Below, one piece after another: positions 36,225 through 49,373 of a stretch of DNA of 64,000 nucleotides (position 1 is the stretch's first letter; each line of letters opens with the position of its first letter). Made by a program: the position numbers and the translations under genes. Source of the stretch: Brachyhypopomus gauderio (taxonomy: Eukaryota; Chordata; Actinopteri; Gymnotiformes; Hypopomidae); the NCBI RefSeq assembly GCF_052324685.1, contig NC_135213.1, positions 40,230,200 through 40,294,199 of the forward strand. The letters run 5' to 3'. Under the pieces are notes generated by a model that saw nothing but the letters and a program-made list of their open reading frames with translations, was not told the DNA's origin and searched no databases.

Positions 36225-37724
36225 AAATGAGATGATCACAACATTTGTTGCTGTCTTTCTCTGCTCCGGCCCTTTCTTCTATTTTCTCACTCAGCTCTGC
36301 CCGTTTTCACGTGTCCTCTCAGTCTGAGCCTGTGCCATGTCTCTCTCTGCTTCTCTAAACATCATTAACATCCTGACATGTCCTGATGTGTCCTGTATCT
36401 CTGATGTGTCCTGTATCTCCGCTGTTTGTGTTGATACGAGATAAAGGAAAGTTTGCCACAATGAATAACGTGATGTGACATATGTAGATTGATAATGTTA
36501 ATAATATGATGATAACGTGGTGTAAAGTACTAGGTATTTTAGTTGACAGGTACATACTGGACAATTTCCCTGTTTTGACCCTTCAGTGGAAGGTCATGCC
36601 TGGGCATGCATGTCATTTCTTCAACAGAGTAATGTCTAATTTGAACATATAATTTAATTAGCATCATTAAATTGTAACCTATAACAATGTATGCAACATA
36701 GACAATTAATCCATCCAGGTTGAGCAAAGCATGCACAGATTATGGTCAGTAATTATTAACAAGTAGCGCTTTAGATGACAATTAAATTGATTCTCAGTAG
36801 TTACATTATTGAGTTTAACATTGATTTTGTCCATAAATTGCGGGAGCTGTTTTTAGAAACACGAGGAACAGTTTCAATCCAGTGTGCACTAGTGTCCCCT
36901 TACAGGTTTAGCCCGTTTGTCTGCTGTCTGGCCTCGGATCTGTACGTGCTATATTTACTGCAGGACACAAGCGTATGTTGTTTAGGTGCTTAAACATTTC
37001 TGCACACCAATGAAATTGCTTTAAAAAAATAGTAAAAATGTGATTGGTGAGATAGCAGCCATTTTCAAAAGGCAACATTTCTGTTCTGACTGACACAACC
37101 CAGCAGTTATTACGTATGCAGCTTGCTACGTTTTGGAGAAACGGCACGATGTTGTTTACGACTTTATCACACGCCAGCTCATAATTTCCTAGTACTGTAC
37201 ACATAAAAAAAACTTGATGACGATGTTGCCTTGCCTTGTAGCTATACACATATAATAATATGATAATGAACACATATAACAGTGCTACAAATTTATCAAT
37301 TTTTTTTTTTTTTACAAAATAAACTTTATTAGACCATTCACACGAGACAAGGTAGGCCTACCGTTTGATCCTCTGTTTACTTAAAAATATTATTATGTCA
37401 ATGTTAAACTTTTATCTTGGATGTATGAAACATTACAAAGTCAGTAAAATACATTCATAGCATATACAATCCAGCCAAACCTGTAACTACACAGAAACTA
37501 TAAATGATTCTTCCGGTCTGAAGTGCATCTCAAGACAACCCCTCCCCCTGCTCAAAAATAAATACATTAAAAAAAGATTTTGACCTCTACCTGAATAATT
37601 TGAAAAAAACATATATACTTATATACTTAATTAGTGCAGCAATAATGTTGTAAACAACGTTTGTGGAACTATAAATAATTTGTTCGTATCTGTAAAAACG
37701 TGTAATGTTGTGATCTTCATGCAT
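36225..37724. other. Intergenic sequence downstream of esyt3
   Basis: No coding exon is recognised. The esyt3 3' UTR probably covers about 37325-37724. Confidence 0.45.
37325..37330 (-). terminator. Candidate polyadenylation signal of esyt3
   Basis: AATAAA on the minus strand, about 395 nt after the esyt3 stop. A run of A follows, so oligo-dT priming evidence there would need care. Confidence 0.4.
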
Positions 37725-40700
37725 CTAGTTAGCTTTCTTCAGCCCAGGAAGTGTGAGTTCATACCTAGTGTGAAAAGACAGACATAAACCTTAGATGGAT
37801 GGCAGATCAGATGGAGATGTTAAAGATATTAAGCAAATGAAATGTTTAATACTGGGCTACGCTCTGCACCTATAACTAGCTAGCGGCTCAAAGGGTGAGC
37901 AGGTATTATGACTGCTGGAGGTTGTATCTCATCAGAGAAGTGTGTTTAAATATTTAGGTTCTGGTAATGATTCGTTATATTTTATTTCAAGTCAAGAGTA
38001 TGAAAGTGTCTCATCTGTGGTGCTACAGAGTATATGTTGGACTCAAAATTAATTTAAGAACTTTTGCCAAAAGAACAAATAAAGACTGTGGGGGCAGTCA
38101 TGGTCTGGTGGTAGGAAACCGGTCTTGCAACCAGAGGGTCGTGGGTTCGATTTCCAGGCCTGAGGCCATGACTGAGGTGCCCTTGATCACGGCACCGAAC
38201 CCCAACTGCTCGCCAGGCACCGGGCTAGGGCTGCCCACCGCTCTGGGCATGTGTGCACCACAGCCCCCTAGTAATTACTAGTGTGTGTGTTAACTGCACA
38301 GATGGGTAAATGCAGAGGACAAATTTCGATTGAGGTGAAAATCACAATTGACAAATATGGCACATTTGACAAATAACAAAGATTAATATTTTCTAACCAG
38401 TCTATGGAACCTTTCAGAAGATCAATTTGGGACAAATCGATTAGGACCTGCAGACAGAGAGCAGATAGCAGTTACCAACAACTATGAAACACAAAGCTAA
38501 GCATCTCATTTGCTGGGACCAGTTTGCACCCCCAAACCCAACCCACCATTCCGATTTCCTTCCGCTCCCTGGTGTGAAACATTCGATTGTTCTTCACAGA
38601 TACGTCCAACTTCCTGGTCTTGGCATCCTCCAGTGGTACTGAGAAGTCAAACCTGAGCAAGTATGACAACACATTTACTACTCAAGTGAGAGTACATTTA
38701 CTACTCAAGTATGACAACATGTTTACTACTCAAGTAGGAGAGCACGTTTACTACTCAAGTATTAGAGCACATTTACTACTCAAGTATTAGAGCACGTTTA
38801 CTACTCAAGTATGACAACACGTTTACTACTCAAGTATGACAACACGTTTACTACTCAAGTATTAGAGCACATTTACTAATCAAGTATGACAACATGTTTA
38901 CTACTCAAGTATGACAACACGTTTACTACTCAAGTATTAGAGCACATTTACTACTGAAGTATGACAACACATTTACTACTCAAGTGAGTACATTTACTAC
39001 TCAAGTATTAGAGCACGTTTACTACTCAAGTATTAGAGCACGTTTACTACTCAAGTATTAGAGCACATTTACTACTGAAGTATGACAACACGTTTACTAC
39101 TCAAGTATTAGAGCACGTTTACTACTCAAGTATTAGAGCACGTTTACTACTCAAGTATTAGAGCACGTTTACTACTCAAGTATTAGAGCACGTTTAACAC
39201 TCAAGTATGACATCACATTTAACACTCAAGTATGACAACATGTTTACTACTCAAGTATGACAACACGTTTACTACTCAAGTATGACAACACGTTTACTAC
39301 TCAAGCCGTTGTCTGTTAGCCTGTCGGCTACGCCACTCCACCCCAAACATGTGAGGAAACATCTGAAGCAGCTCTCACTTTTCCTCGAACACGGGGTCCA
39401 CCGTCTTCCTCTTCACCTGTGTGCGCATGCGACTTTTCCACGTCTGCTCCGGCAGCAGGTAAACGCGAACATAGGTGTCTGAGCCGCTGTCACTACAGGG
39501 GAACAGGTTCCTAGCAAGATAGGGCAAGGGCAGTCATTTATATTACCACCACAGGAGCTGTTTAGCGACTGAAGATAATTTATGTCATGCAAAAAACACT
39601 AAATGTGAATTCAAAACAATTACCATCCTCATTGGTGCTCATCATTTGTTTTAAACGCAGTCTTTACATTTAGGGGTTACTGCACAGTGAGCACCAGTTC
39701 TTTCATAGATCACGTTTATCTGAAATTCTCCAGCCCACCTGCAGCCGTTGATGGTCACTATAAGCTTGTTCCTCAGGGTGGCATAGCGGATAGTCAGCTG
39801 GATCTGGCCAAAACTGCCCTGGTGGTTCATCAGCGCTCTGTAACACACACGTAACACACATTTTCACGCAATTTGTGGTCTGTTCCAAAATTAGGTCGAC
39901 GGTACATGTAGGTGTTTTCACTCTGGCCTTCACTCCGGTAATTCTTAAATAGATCAAATGTGTTTCGTTGGTGACCTCTAGTGGGTAAATGAATATATGC
40001 ATTTTAGTGACAAAATCACAAGACCAACAATATACAGTCAACAAAGTAAAACTTCTGTGTTTTGATGTAGTGTGAAACCTAGCAAACACAGCGCAATATG
40101 AGTTTAGACAACCCAGACAGGCCATCAGCTCTGAGGACACTCACTCTGGGTACGGGACACTGTTGGCCAGGTCGAAGCGCGAGGAGGCGATTGAGTTCTC
40201 CGACAGGATGCTGTGCGAGTCGTAGCGGCGCATGCGGGACGGTGTGGAGGGGCCGGATCGTCTGCCGTCCAAAGTCAGGAAAGAGCCTCTCCGGTGGGGT
40301 TGGTGCTCGGCCTGGAGCCCGTTGGAGGAAGAGCCGGCCAGGGTGGGGTTGGCGGAGGCCGGGTTGGCAGAGGCCGGGTTGCCATTGATCGGATTGGCGG
40401 AGGCCGGGTTGGCCACAGCAGGTGCAGGGATCTGCTCGTTCTGTGCAGGCTGGGGAGCAGGTTGTTGGGTTGTTGGTGTTGGGGGCTTCTGGGACTGGGG
40501 GGGTTTGGCTTGGGCAGGTCTGCCCCGTCGTGGCTGTGCTTCTGGGGCGTCGGGAGCGTTGGGCTGGGGCTTCTCCTGTTTCAGGGCCTGGGATGGGTAA
40601 GAATGAGCTACTAAGGGACCAGGATCTGAGCCCATTTGCATACAAAGACTCAGTATATTTCTAGGAAAAATCTGATAATTCTAAACCAACAACCCAATGG

Positions 40701-43700
40701 AGGTACACTGAAAATGTATAAAACAAATAAGTAAATTTAAAAAGGGAGGGATAAATGCATTTAAGTCTTGCTGAAATCTGTCTAGTACCTCTCTACACTC
40801 TCCTAATATATTATGGAAGAGATGGGGAGCTTTTTTCGGTTTGTAATGTGTCTTTCACAGCAGCTCAGTGTGCTGATCTTAGACCAGTGTGCTCACCCTG
40901 AGAATGGCCTTCAGCTTGAGCTGGCTGCTGGTTCCGGAGCGCTCCAGTGGGAAGCGGTGGTCCAGGGTCAGGTCCGAGTCTTTGAGCAGGCGTAGCAGAG
41001 GCATGGTGAGCAGACCCAGTGATGTCTTCTTCTCCGCCACCATCACCTGAAATCATGGAAATGCTCTTGAATTATGATTATGGGTTCAGCAGGACCTCAA
41101 CCTTCTCTGTGACTCTTTTTTACTCCTTTGTGATTCTTTACATCATATTTTTTGTATATCTTACAATATCACCTCTAGGCAGCTGTTCCTGGAACTTACA
41201 ACCTTCCTTCAAAACTGGACACTCAAAGAGATATTTTTCCCCCCTAGAGCAACAATTTGAGTGACAGCGCTTGGGGTATAAGACTAGTCTATTTGAAGAA
41301 GTTTCCTAAAATAAACACAGCCCCTTCAGTGAAATAACAGCTTACCTGGATAGTAAGCACCTGGCTTTCCACATTATGCACAAAAAAGGTGAAGTACTCC
41401 TCAAACACAGGATCTCTGGAGGCGTACACCACCTCGAAGGAGAGAGACATAAACATGTAGAAAATTTACATAAACATATAGACGTATCTTCAAAGAGAGG
41501 CTTACATAGACAAAATACTTTCACATACTCCAACAGGGGGCCCTAAAGTACTAAAGTCGTAATCACTGGGAAAAAAGGCAGAAGGAATGCTAACACAGCC
41601 CTTACCTTGCTTTTCTGGCTTTGCTGGTCTATGGATAACTTCACGTAAGAGTTGGGGTTGTTTGGCCTTCGGGTGAGCTGCAGTGCGGAAGCAAAACCCA
41701 GAACTGAGAACCTCTCTACACATTTTGGGAGTAATTAAACATTTTTTTAGAGGCACTAAGGAAAGAAGTCTTACTTTGTCTGATTCTAATGCAAGGTGAA
41801 AATGCCATATATACGTTTGCTGTCCAGATTATGTATTCTGATCTTTATGCTTGTTTCACCACCTAGTTACAGCCATTTCTATAAATATCTACTGGTATGG
41901 AAACCAGTTCAACAGGTTCTACAAGAGATTTTCAAACCGAAATGTAAAACAGAAACAAAGTTTAGCCCGTGCTAGTCAGACATCACAGAAAAGATGGCGT
42001 GACTAGAGTTTTTTCCCCCATCGGCCTGCAGCCGGTCTCCCGTTTACTGCCATATGTCTGCATTCCTGATCTATGACAGAGAGTTAAGGTTGAGTGACGA
42101 AAACTGCACCTGCATATCAAACTCATTTAATGGGAACCAGGTCAGCGTGAGAAGACTGACTATCGTCTGCTTTTTCAGCATTTCTATCATTTTCTTTAAA
42201 GCAGAACTTGCCCGTCTTAACTTCTGATCTGTTCTAATGTTTCTTGAGAACCCCGATTCAGATCTCAGAAGGAAGGGGGGGGGGGGGGGTAGACACACAG
42301 CGCACTCATTCAAACAGCACGGACGTTCAGAACACGGAAACACGCTGACGCCTATGGCCTGCCTCCAAACAATTCCTTGTGGGATTGTTCAGTCCCCAGT
42401 ACAACCACACTGGAAATCTGAAGACATGTGATTCTGAAAGAATGGAAGTTCACGGGTACGGAGCTGGCCTGTTCAGTGGAGAGTTCCCACAGAACCCCGA
42501 ACACTACACACCAAATCTCAAAGCCAAATATGAATCATCTACCAGGATGCCTGAAATCTCTGAAGCTTTTTCCAGACAAATTCACTTTATATGACTAAGT
42601 AACTGCAACAAGCATCAGGCAGTCCTTTTGGGTGTCAGCTAAAACGGTGACCACACCTTGTGTGTCATGAAATCATGGCGTTTTATTAGGTTGTAGTGTT
42701 AAAGCCAGCAGAAAGGGGCATTGTCACAGAAGCACTCTTGGAATACCCTATTATATTAGAAGTAAAAAACAAATAAATAAAACACCAAATAATAACAGAC
42801 ATTTTACAGAGTGTTTAAGAGAGAGGACAAACGTGACCATCAACGAGTGAATCCTGACGTCTCACCTTCAGCTCCTTGGGCTGTTTCCCACCCTTATCAG
42901 GCTGGCTACATTCGCTCTGGTCTTTCTGAAGGCAGAGATCATAAGTAAATCAAAGTATAACCACAGCATACTTTTATTGTCACGGTACGATATATAGGAA
43001 GACACATAGGCTGCTCCATTATTAAACGTAGCTGAAGTGTAAAAGGCAACAGAGCTCCGTGTCTGTTGAACACTCACAGGCAGGTTAGAGGCGCTGTCCA
43101 AATAAACAGCCAGCATGGCACAAGCACAACCATCCGTACTCTGAAAGGTGAGCAGAGACAAAACACCAAAGCCCAGTCACAAACTAAAATGTGCTGAACA
43201 CGGTCACCTATTCTATTCAGCAACTCCACAGGGAGATAACGCACACAGATCATCGCTTGAGGTCCACAGGGCACGAGGACGGTGGTGTGTGCGGTTACCT
43301 GTTTCAGGAGAGTCTCAGGAGACGGTGGTGTGTGCGGTTACCTGTTTCAGGAGCTCCGGGTCAGTCTGCAGAGAGAGCCACTGCAGTTTCATACGCACTC
43401 TTCCACTCTTGATGTTCTGTAGAGTGAACCACTGCAACACCAAAGGTCAAAGGTGAATTCATCACACCAAAAGGTCAAAGGTACATTCATCACACCCAAG
43501 ATTTGTTCATATTTTCATAAAAGTGTTTCCCAGGTTTGTGTGTGAGGTACTTTACATCTTGACTATATAAACAGACTACCCCAAATTTCTAAACTGTAAC
43601 TGTAATTAATGCATTTATACATACATAACTGTCCCATACAACATATAATCCTGCATGTGTGTCACTCTCAGCCATTGTGCCTTATTTTCCTGTTCTAAAA

Positions 43701-44522
43701 ATGTGATGCATGGGAGAAAACATGAACTGTGTGTAGTTTCATGCTGGCCGGAAATATTGATCTTCCGATGTGAGTTCTCCAAAAGCTTGTTCAGACCTTC
43801 AGACTTTAATGAACAGCCCAATCCAGACATGCATGCGTGTCACATCCACAACACACAACTCTACATTTGTGATCTCAAGTAGATATTTTTGGATTAGTGG
43901 TGGTGTGAAGAACTCTAATGGGGTCTCGTTCTCATCAGAGGGAGACGCTGATAATCACAGTCTGCCTCAACATTATCCTCCATCTCACACACATTTTGCT
44001 CATCATTTTCTCTGTCAAAGTTCTGTGACAAAACCTCAGTTGCAGAAAACCTTAGAGGCCACTTTCAATTGAGAGGCAGCATGCAGAATGAACACAGAGC
44101 ACAGAGAGAAATTGTTTAAAAAGCTACTGGGATGCTACTTCCTCTCCAACATTACGTGAACTATCAATGTCCTCATGGAAACCATATTTCCTCATCCCCC
44201 CAAACACAGGAAATATCAAAGTTCTTCTTCAGGTATGGGTTCGTTAGATTATGGCCTAACAGCAAAAGAATTATTTTTTAAAGATTATAAAATTGTCAAA
44301 GTCAAAGTCAAATTTATTTATATAGCGCTTTTCACAACACACGCTGTCACAAAGCAGCTTTTGTGTATTAATTGTATATTACAGTGACCTTAGTATCATA
44401 CAAATCATCCAAATATGATTATCCAAGTATAATAATAATGCTGCCTGGGGTAAAAGGTCACGGATGCCTGACCACAGGACACTGAAAATATTTCAGCATG
44501 TTGATTTTATGTTTACTCAATC

Positions 44523-44555
<33 letters not shown>

Positions 44556-47500
44556 TCACTCACTCACTCACGTTCTCTGAAAACCTTGCATAGTTTGCTT
44601 CAATTTGTACATCTGTACTACAATCTGCACATCTTTTCTGAAAATGAGGTACTGAAATGTGATGAGGACATCCGATTAAAGGATTGCATTTTCCATTCCT
44701 GGTTTTTCTAGCAAAGCCCAAGTGCTAGCATCAAACATATACGAACCTTATCTATCTCCTTCTCCTTCTTCACCTCTCCAAAGTCCAGATTAAACCTGTA
44801 GAACGCAACTGCACATCAGAATTCATTCATGCTGCTCTTACATTAAATGAGCTTTTGCTAGTGATCAGAAAGTGTGCTCCTCGTGTAGCATTAACGCTTC
44901 GCTTCAAAACCAGCTCTCGTCACCTGCCCAAGAAGTCGTCCTTATCTTTGTCCTCATCAAACAGCTCCACTTCAAGCTCTTGTCCAGGGGCCTCATGAAT
45001 CACAAACTGTACCACGAAGAAATGATCAATGACAATTCAACAGGTACAGATAAAAATAAATAAATAATAGCCCATTGTCTGTCACTTGATGCTCATTACT
45101 TTGGCTTAATGTAATTTTGAAGAGAAGTATAATTGGACTGTGGACACCTCGAACATCTCTCACCTCGTATACCTCGTTCCAGCGAGGGTTCAGGGTCTCT
45201 TTAATGGTCTTTGTTTGGAAGCGTTTGTTTCCCACCCTTAAAACTGCATAAGGATCAGACGTGCCCTTGACTAGACCCATCATCACTGTGTCCATGGCAA
45301 CTAGATCCTGGGCCTCAATCACGTGAACACGCACCACACCCTTCAGTGACCAGACAAGCCCAGTTATTATGAGCAAGGAATGTTAGAAAACTACAGTTAA
45401 GAAGGATTATCAGGAAACTGAAATAAATGTTCAGGTTTCTTGCAGCAAAACACAGGAACATTACTTGAGAATAACTGTGTCTGTTTGATATAATTTGGTT
45501 CACTTAAGGAATGGTCCCGTCTTGTCTATAGAGGAGCTTGTGACAGCAGTTTTTTTTGGCTTGTACCAAAGAGCAACACACCTCAGTAAGCTGGTCAAAC
45601 AAAAGACTGCACCTGGGACATGGAGGTTTGTGTTTCCATTGTAAAGGTTGAGAGCTGTAAGTGAAACTGGTGTTTATTTCAGTTGTACTCACGCGGGGAA
45701 GAGGAAACCTCATTTCATCCACCTTGACTTGATCTATCAGCGGGAAACACATGCGGTTTGGCAGGACCATGATTGAAGCAATGGTGTCCAAGATGGCCGA
45801 CTCGGAAAAGGGACTGTGGAGAAATTAATGGGTAAAAAACATGTACAAAATTTAAACCTGCGTAGACCTAGTTGACCTGTTTAGACCTAGTCGGCTTGCG
45901 TAGACATAGTTTACCTGTTTAGACCTAGTCGACCTGCGTAGACCTAGTTTACCTGCATAGACCTAGTTTACCTGCGTAGACCTAGTCGACCTGCGTAGAC
46001 CTAGTCGACCTGCGTAGACCTAGTCGACCTGCGTAGACCTAGTCGACCTGCGTAGACCTAGTTTACCTGCGTAGACCTAGTTTACCTGTTTAGACCTAGT
46101 CGACCTGCGTAGACCTAGTCGACCTGCGTAGACCTAGTTTACCTGTTTAGACCTAGTCGACCTGTGTAGACCTACTTGACCTGCGTAGACCTATTCGACC
46201 TGTGTAGACCTATTTGACCTGCGTAGACTTTGTCGACCTGCGTAGACCTAGTTGACCTGCGTAGACCTAGTTGACCTGACCAACATGTTGCTATGACATT
46301 TAGGCAGATTTGTACGGGATATTCTGGACATTCATCAGCCGTGCAAGGTCATGGTGTTACAACTGATGGACCTCTGACTAAAATATCCTGTTGTTCCAAA
46401 AACTACACACATACTTAAATACATACACTTGTATCACCTATATAGAAACAAACATAACATGAAATACCGTAGTGCTGGACTGTCCAGAAGATTTGTCAGC
46501 CCCGTCCAGTTGATGTGCAAGGTCTGAGGATGTAAACTGGGTTACAGGCCTCAGAGTGACACTGAAGGTCCTAACATAAGTTCAGACTAATATTGTCTAC
46601 ATATAATGAAAATGTAACTAACAGGGCGGCGGATGAAAAACATGGTAATCCCTCCTACAAGTGGGGCCTGACCAATCAGAGGCTGGAGAATCACACGGAG
46701 CATCCCCTGAAGCTGAGAAAGAAAAACAACAAACATCTCATGGGTCTCAGATAAAAACAGTCTCACCTATCTGACACCACAGCAAAAGTGCTTCATTTAT
46801 TTCATCACATATTTGTGTATAAAGCAGGAGTCTGCCTCTATAAATACATGAAATACTGCCATCATCCCCCATAAAATGACACGGCACTTCACCCCATTAG
46901 GCGAGACCTGGTCAACAACATTTTAGGACACTACAAAATTCATAGTATATTTCTGCCAATGATCTGCAAGCTTAGCAGTGTATTTGAAAAACATACTGCA
47001 TACTAAATATGCTTTCAGAGCAGGCAAATACGGCCCAGTTTTATAAAGCTATTGGGAATGGAAGTGAGGTTGGGTTTGGTGCACATGCACACCTGTACAC
47101 ACACTGTTGATGGTGCAGTGTGCCTCCAATCTACTTAGATTTATTTATCACTTTAAACTCCAATCAAACAGCAGGCATTAGGAAAACCCCCATCAGAAAT
47201 GTGCTAATGCTAATACACCAACATCACAATGACAAGGTAGAGTCAGCCTTCTGAGTCACTGCCTTGGGCCTCGAGGAGAGGCTTCACCAATACGACAACA
47301 CCACAGCACACTGAGCAAACACGCCCAGCATGTATACACAAACAAGTAGAAACAGCTACGGCATGACACATCCACCACGTGGAATCATTACCCAGGGAGA
47401 CTGGTGGAAAAACCAACCTGAATCTCTTTGACTCCTGCAGAGACGTGCTGCTTAACGTCTGCCTGAATGTCTGGGTCTCCCACGTAACTGGGAAGAATTC

Positions 47501-49301
47501 AAAGAATATCGGAACAATGGAAACACTGAATGCATGAGAATGTTCAAACAGCCACAGGTCCATGAACAAAATTATATACAAATGATGGTGTAGATGTGCA
47601 CAGTTTGTTTGAATGATGTTTCCACAGGTCCTACCACTCACACAATGTTGAGGTCCATGATGACTTCCCTATTGTCTACTTCATGTGTGTATACTCGTAT
47701 TCCTGTAACTGTTGGGGCCTGAAGCACAGACAGCCATATATGTCTATGGGTCAAATATCCATATCTGGACTTTGTAAATAAATTACTTTTTTATACCCAA
47801 CATTACAAAAACATTCAAAACTATTATAGCAGACAAGCTATGAGCCTCTATGAACGCTCCAGAACTCTCTAAATACAATCATGACTGCCCATCTGCACAT
47901 CACAGACTCCAACTGCTTTGGCTTCAGTATGGGTTGATTATTTGATTGTGAATATTCCTTTGCACATGTCTTCCACCTCACTGTGGAGATCATTTGACTG
48001 CAGGCTGTAGGCTAGAGGAATCCCCTCCAGTGATTTTCTGCACCAGAAGTGATTCATCTCACCTTCTGGCCAAAGTGGACCTTAGTGAATGTGAAGGTCT
48101 TTAGGTGGACGCTGGAGCCCCGGATGACAGGCTGGATGTTGTTTTTAAGAAGCTTTTCCATATACATGTCGAAGAACGGCCAGGCCTGAAGAAGGATCTG
48201 AGAAGAACACAGAAGGAACGTATGCATGCTAGAAAGCACTGTGATTTTATGATTGTGCACTGTTAGTGCACAGACACAAAAAGCTTGTGCACATTCTGAA
48301 CACTATCAAATTAATGGATCTCAATGTGGCCTTTATGGAAATGTTAAATAGTGCAAGTTAGCATAAAACCTGAAAAACTTTTTAAAATTACACTTTGCCT
48401 CACCTGTCTTTATATTTTGATAGCGTTCATTAATATAGATGTTTTCATATAGAAAATAAAGTCTATACATCTGTCCTGTGTTCTGTAATCAGAAACTAAA
48501 AATGGGCCACCTGTTTTAAGTCAAATCATTTCTACTAAAGGAGGTGGTTTTCCGGGCCTGTTGGGTTATGTTGTGTGTGCACAAACACACAGCAGACAGC
48601 AGCTTAGAATAAACACTAAGTCTGCATGTCTCTGGAGGGGCTTTGGGGGAAAAGGTCTGGATGAGGGGTGCAAGATTGAAACGAGACCTTCTACGACAAG
48701 AAGGTGTTAGCAAAAACAAGACAATGAATTACAAGGATCTTATTTGCTAATGAAGGCACATATTTGACCTTGACATGGTTAGAATATTTCACAAGGAGCA
48801 AAACGTTTTACTAGAGGCCAAAGGCTTATGATCATTATGGCTCATGGTATTACAGCAGAGTAAAACCATCCTGCAAAAGGACCTGATGGAAAAACTCCAA
48901 CAATCATTACGTTCATAGAACTCCATAAAACAGATGAGGCTACCTGGCAAAGTGAAGAATTAACAGACATTTACAAGGTTTCTAAAGTTATGAAGTCATT
49001 AATGTGCAAGATGCTACAACTACAGTTTTCATTCATTGCTGAATGGTCTGATGAACCTGCTTGTACATCCTTCTCAGATAGTTTAGAAGAACAAGACTGC
49101 AGAGGGCCATCACTACAGGATCAGGGTCATGTGACCATGTGGTCATGTGACCATGTGGTCATCACTCTGTCTTACCTTGTTTAACCATGCGGCTTTCTCC
49201 ACATCACTAAAGTGAATCTGTTGAGAAACACAAATGAAATGAGACAAATGTGAAAACAAATGTAACTACAGCACTGCATGCAGGGCTCCCTGTGTTTATG
49301 C

Positions 49302-49373
<72 letters not shown>

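Noticed and set aside
9538..38368. tRNA-like heads with A and B boxes as functional tRNA genes
   Set aside because: They share a long identical body and tail and are dispersed SINEs; the cloverleaf is not maintained.
40079..40664. Overlapping open frames on both strands with Pro/Ala- or Gly-rich products
   Set aside because: Only the minus-strand frame ending at 40145 is coding (esyt3 exon 18, the linker). The others are shadows of its GC-rich repeats.
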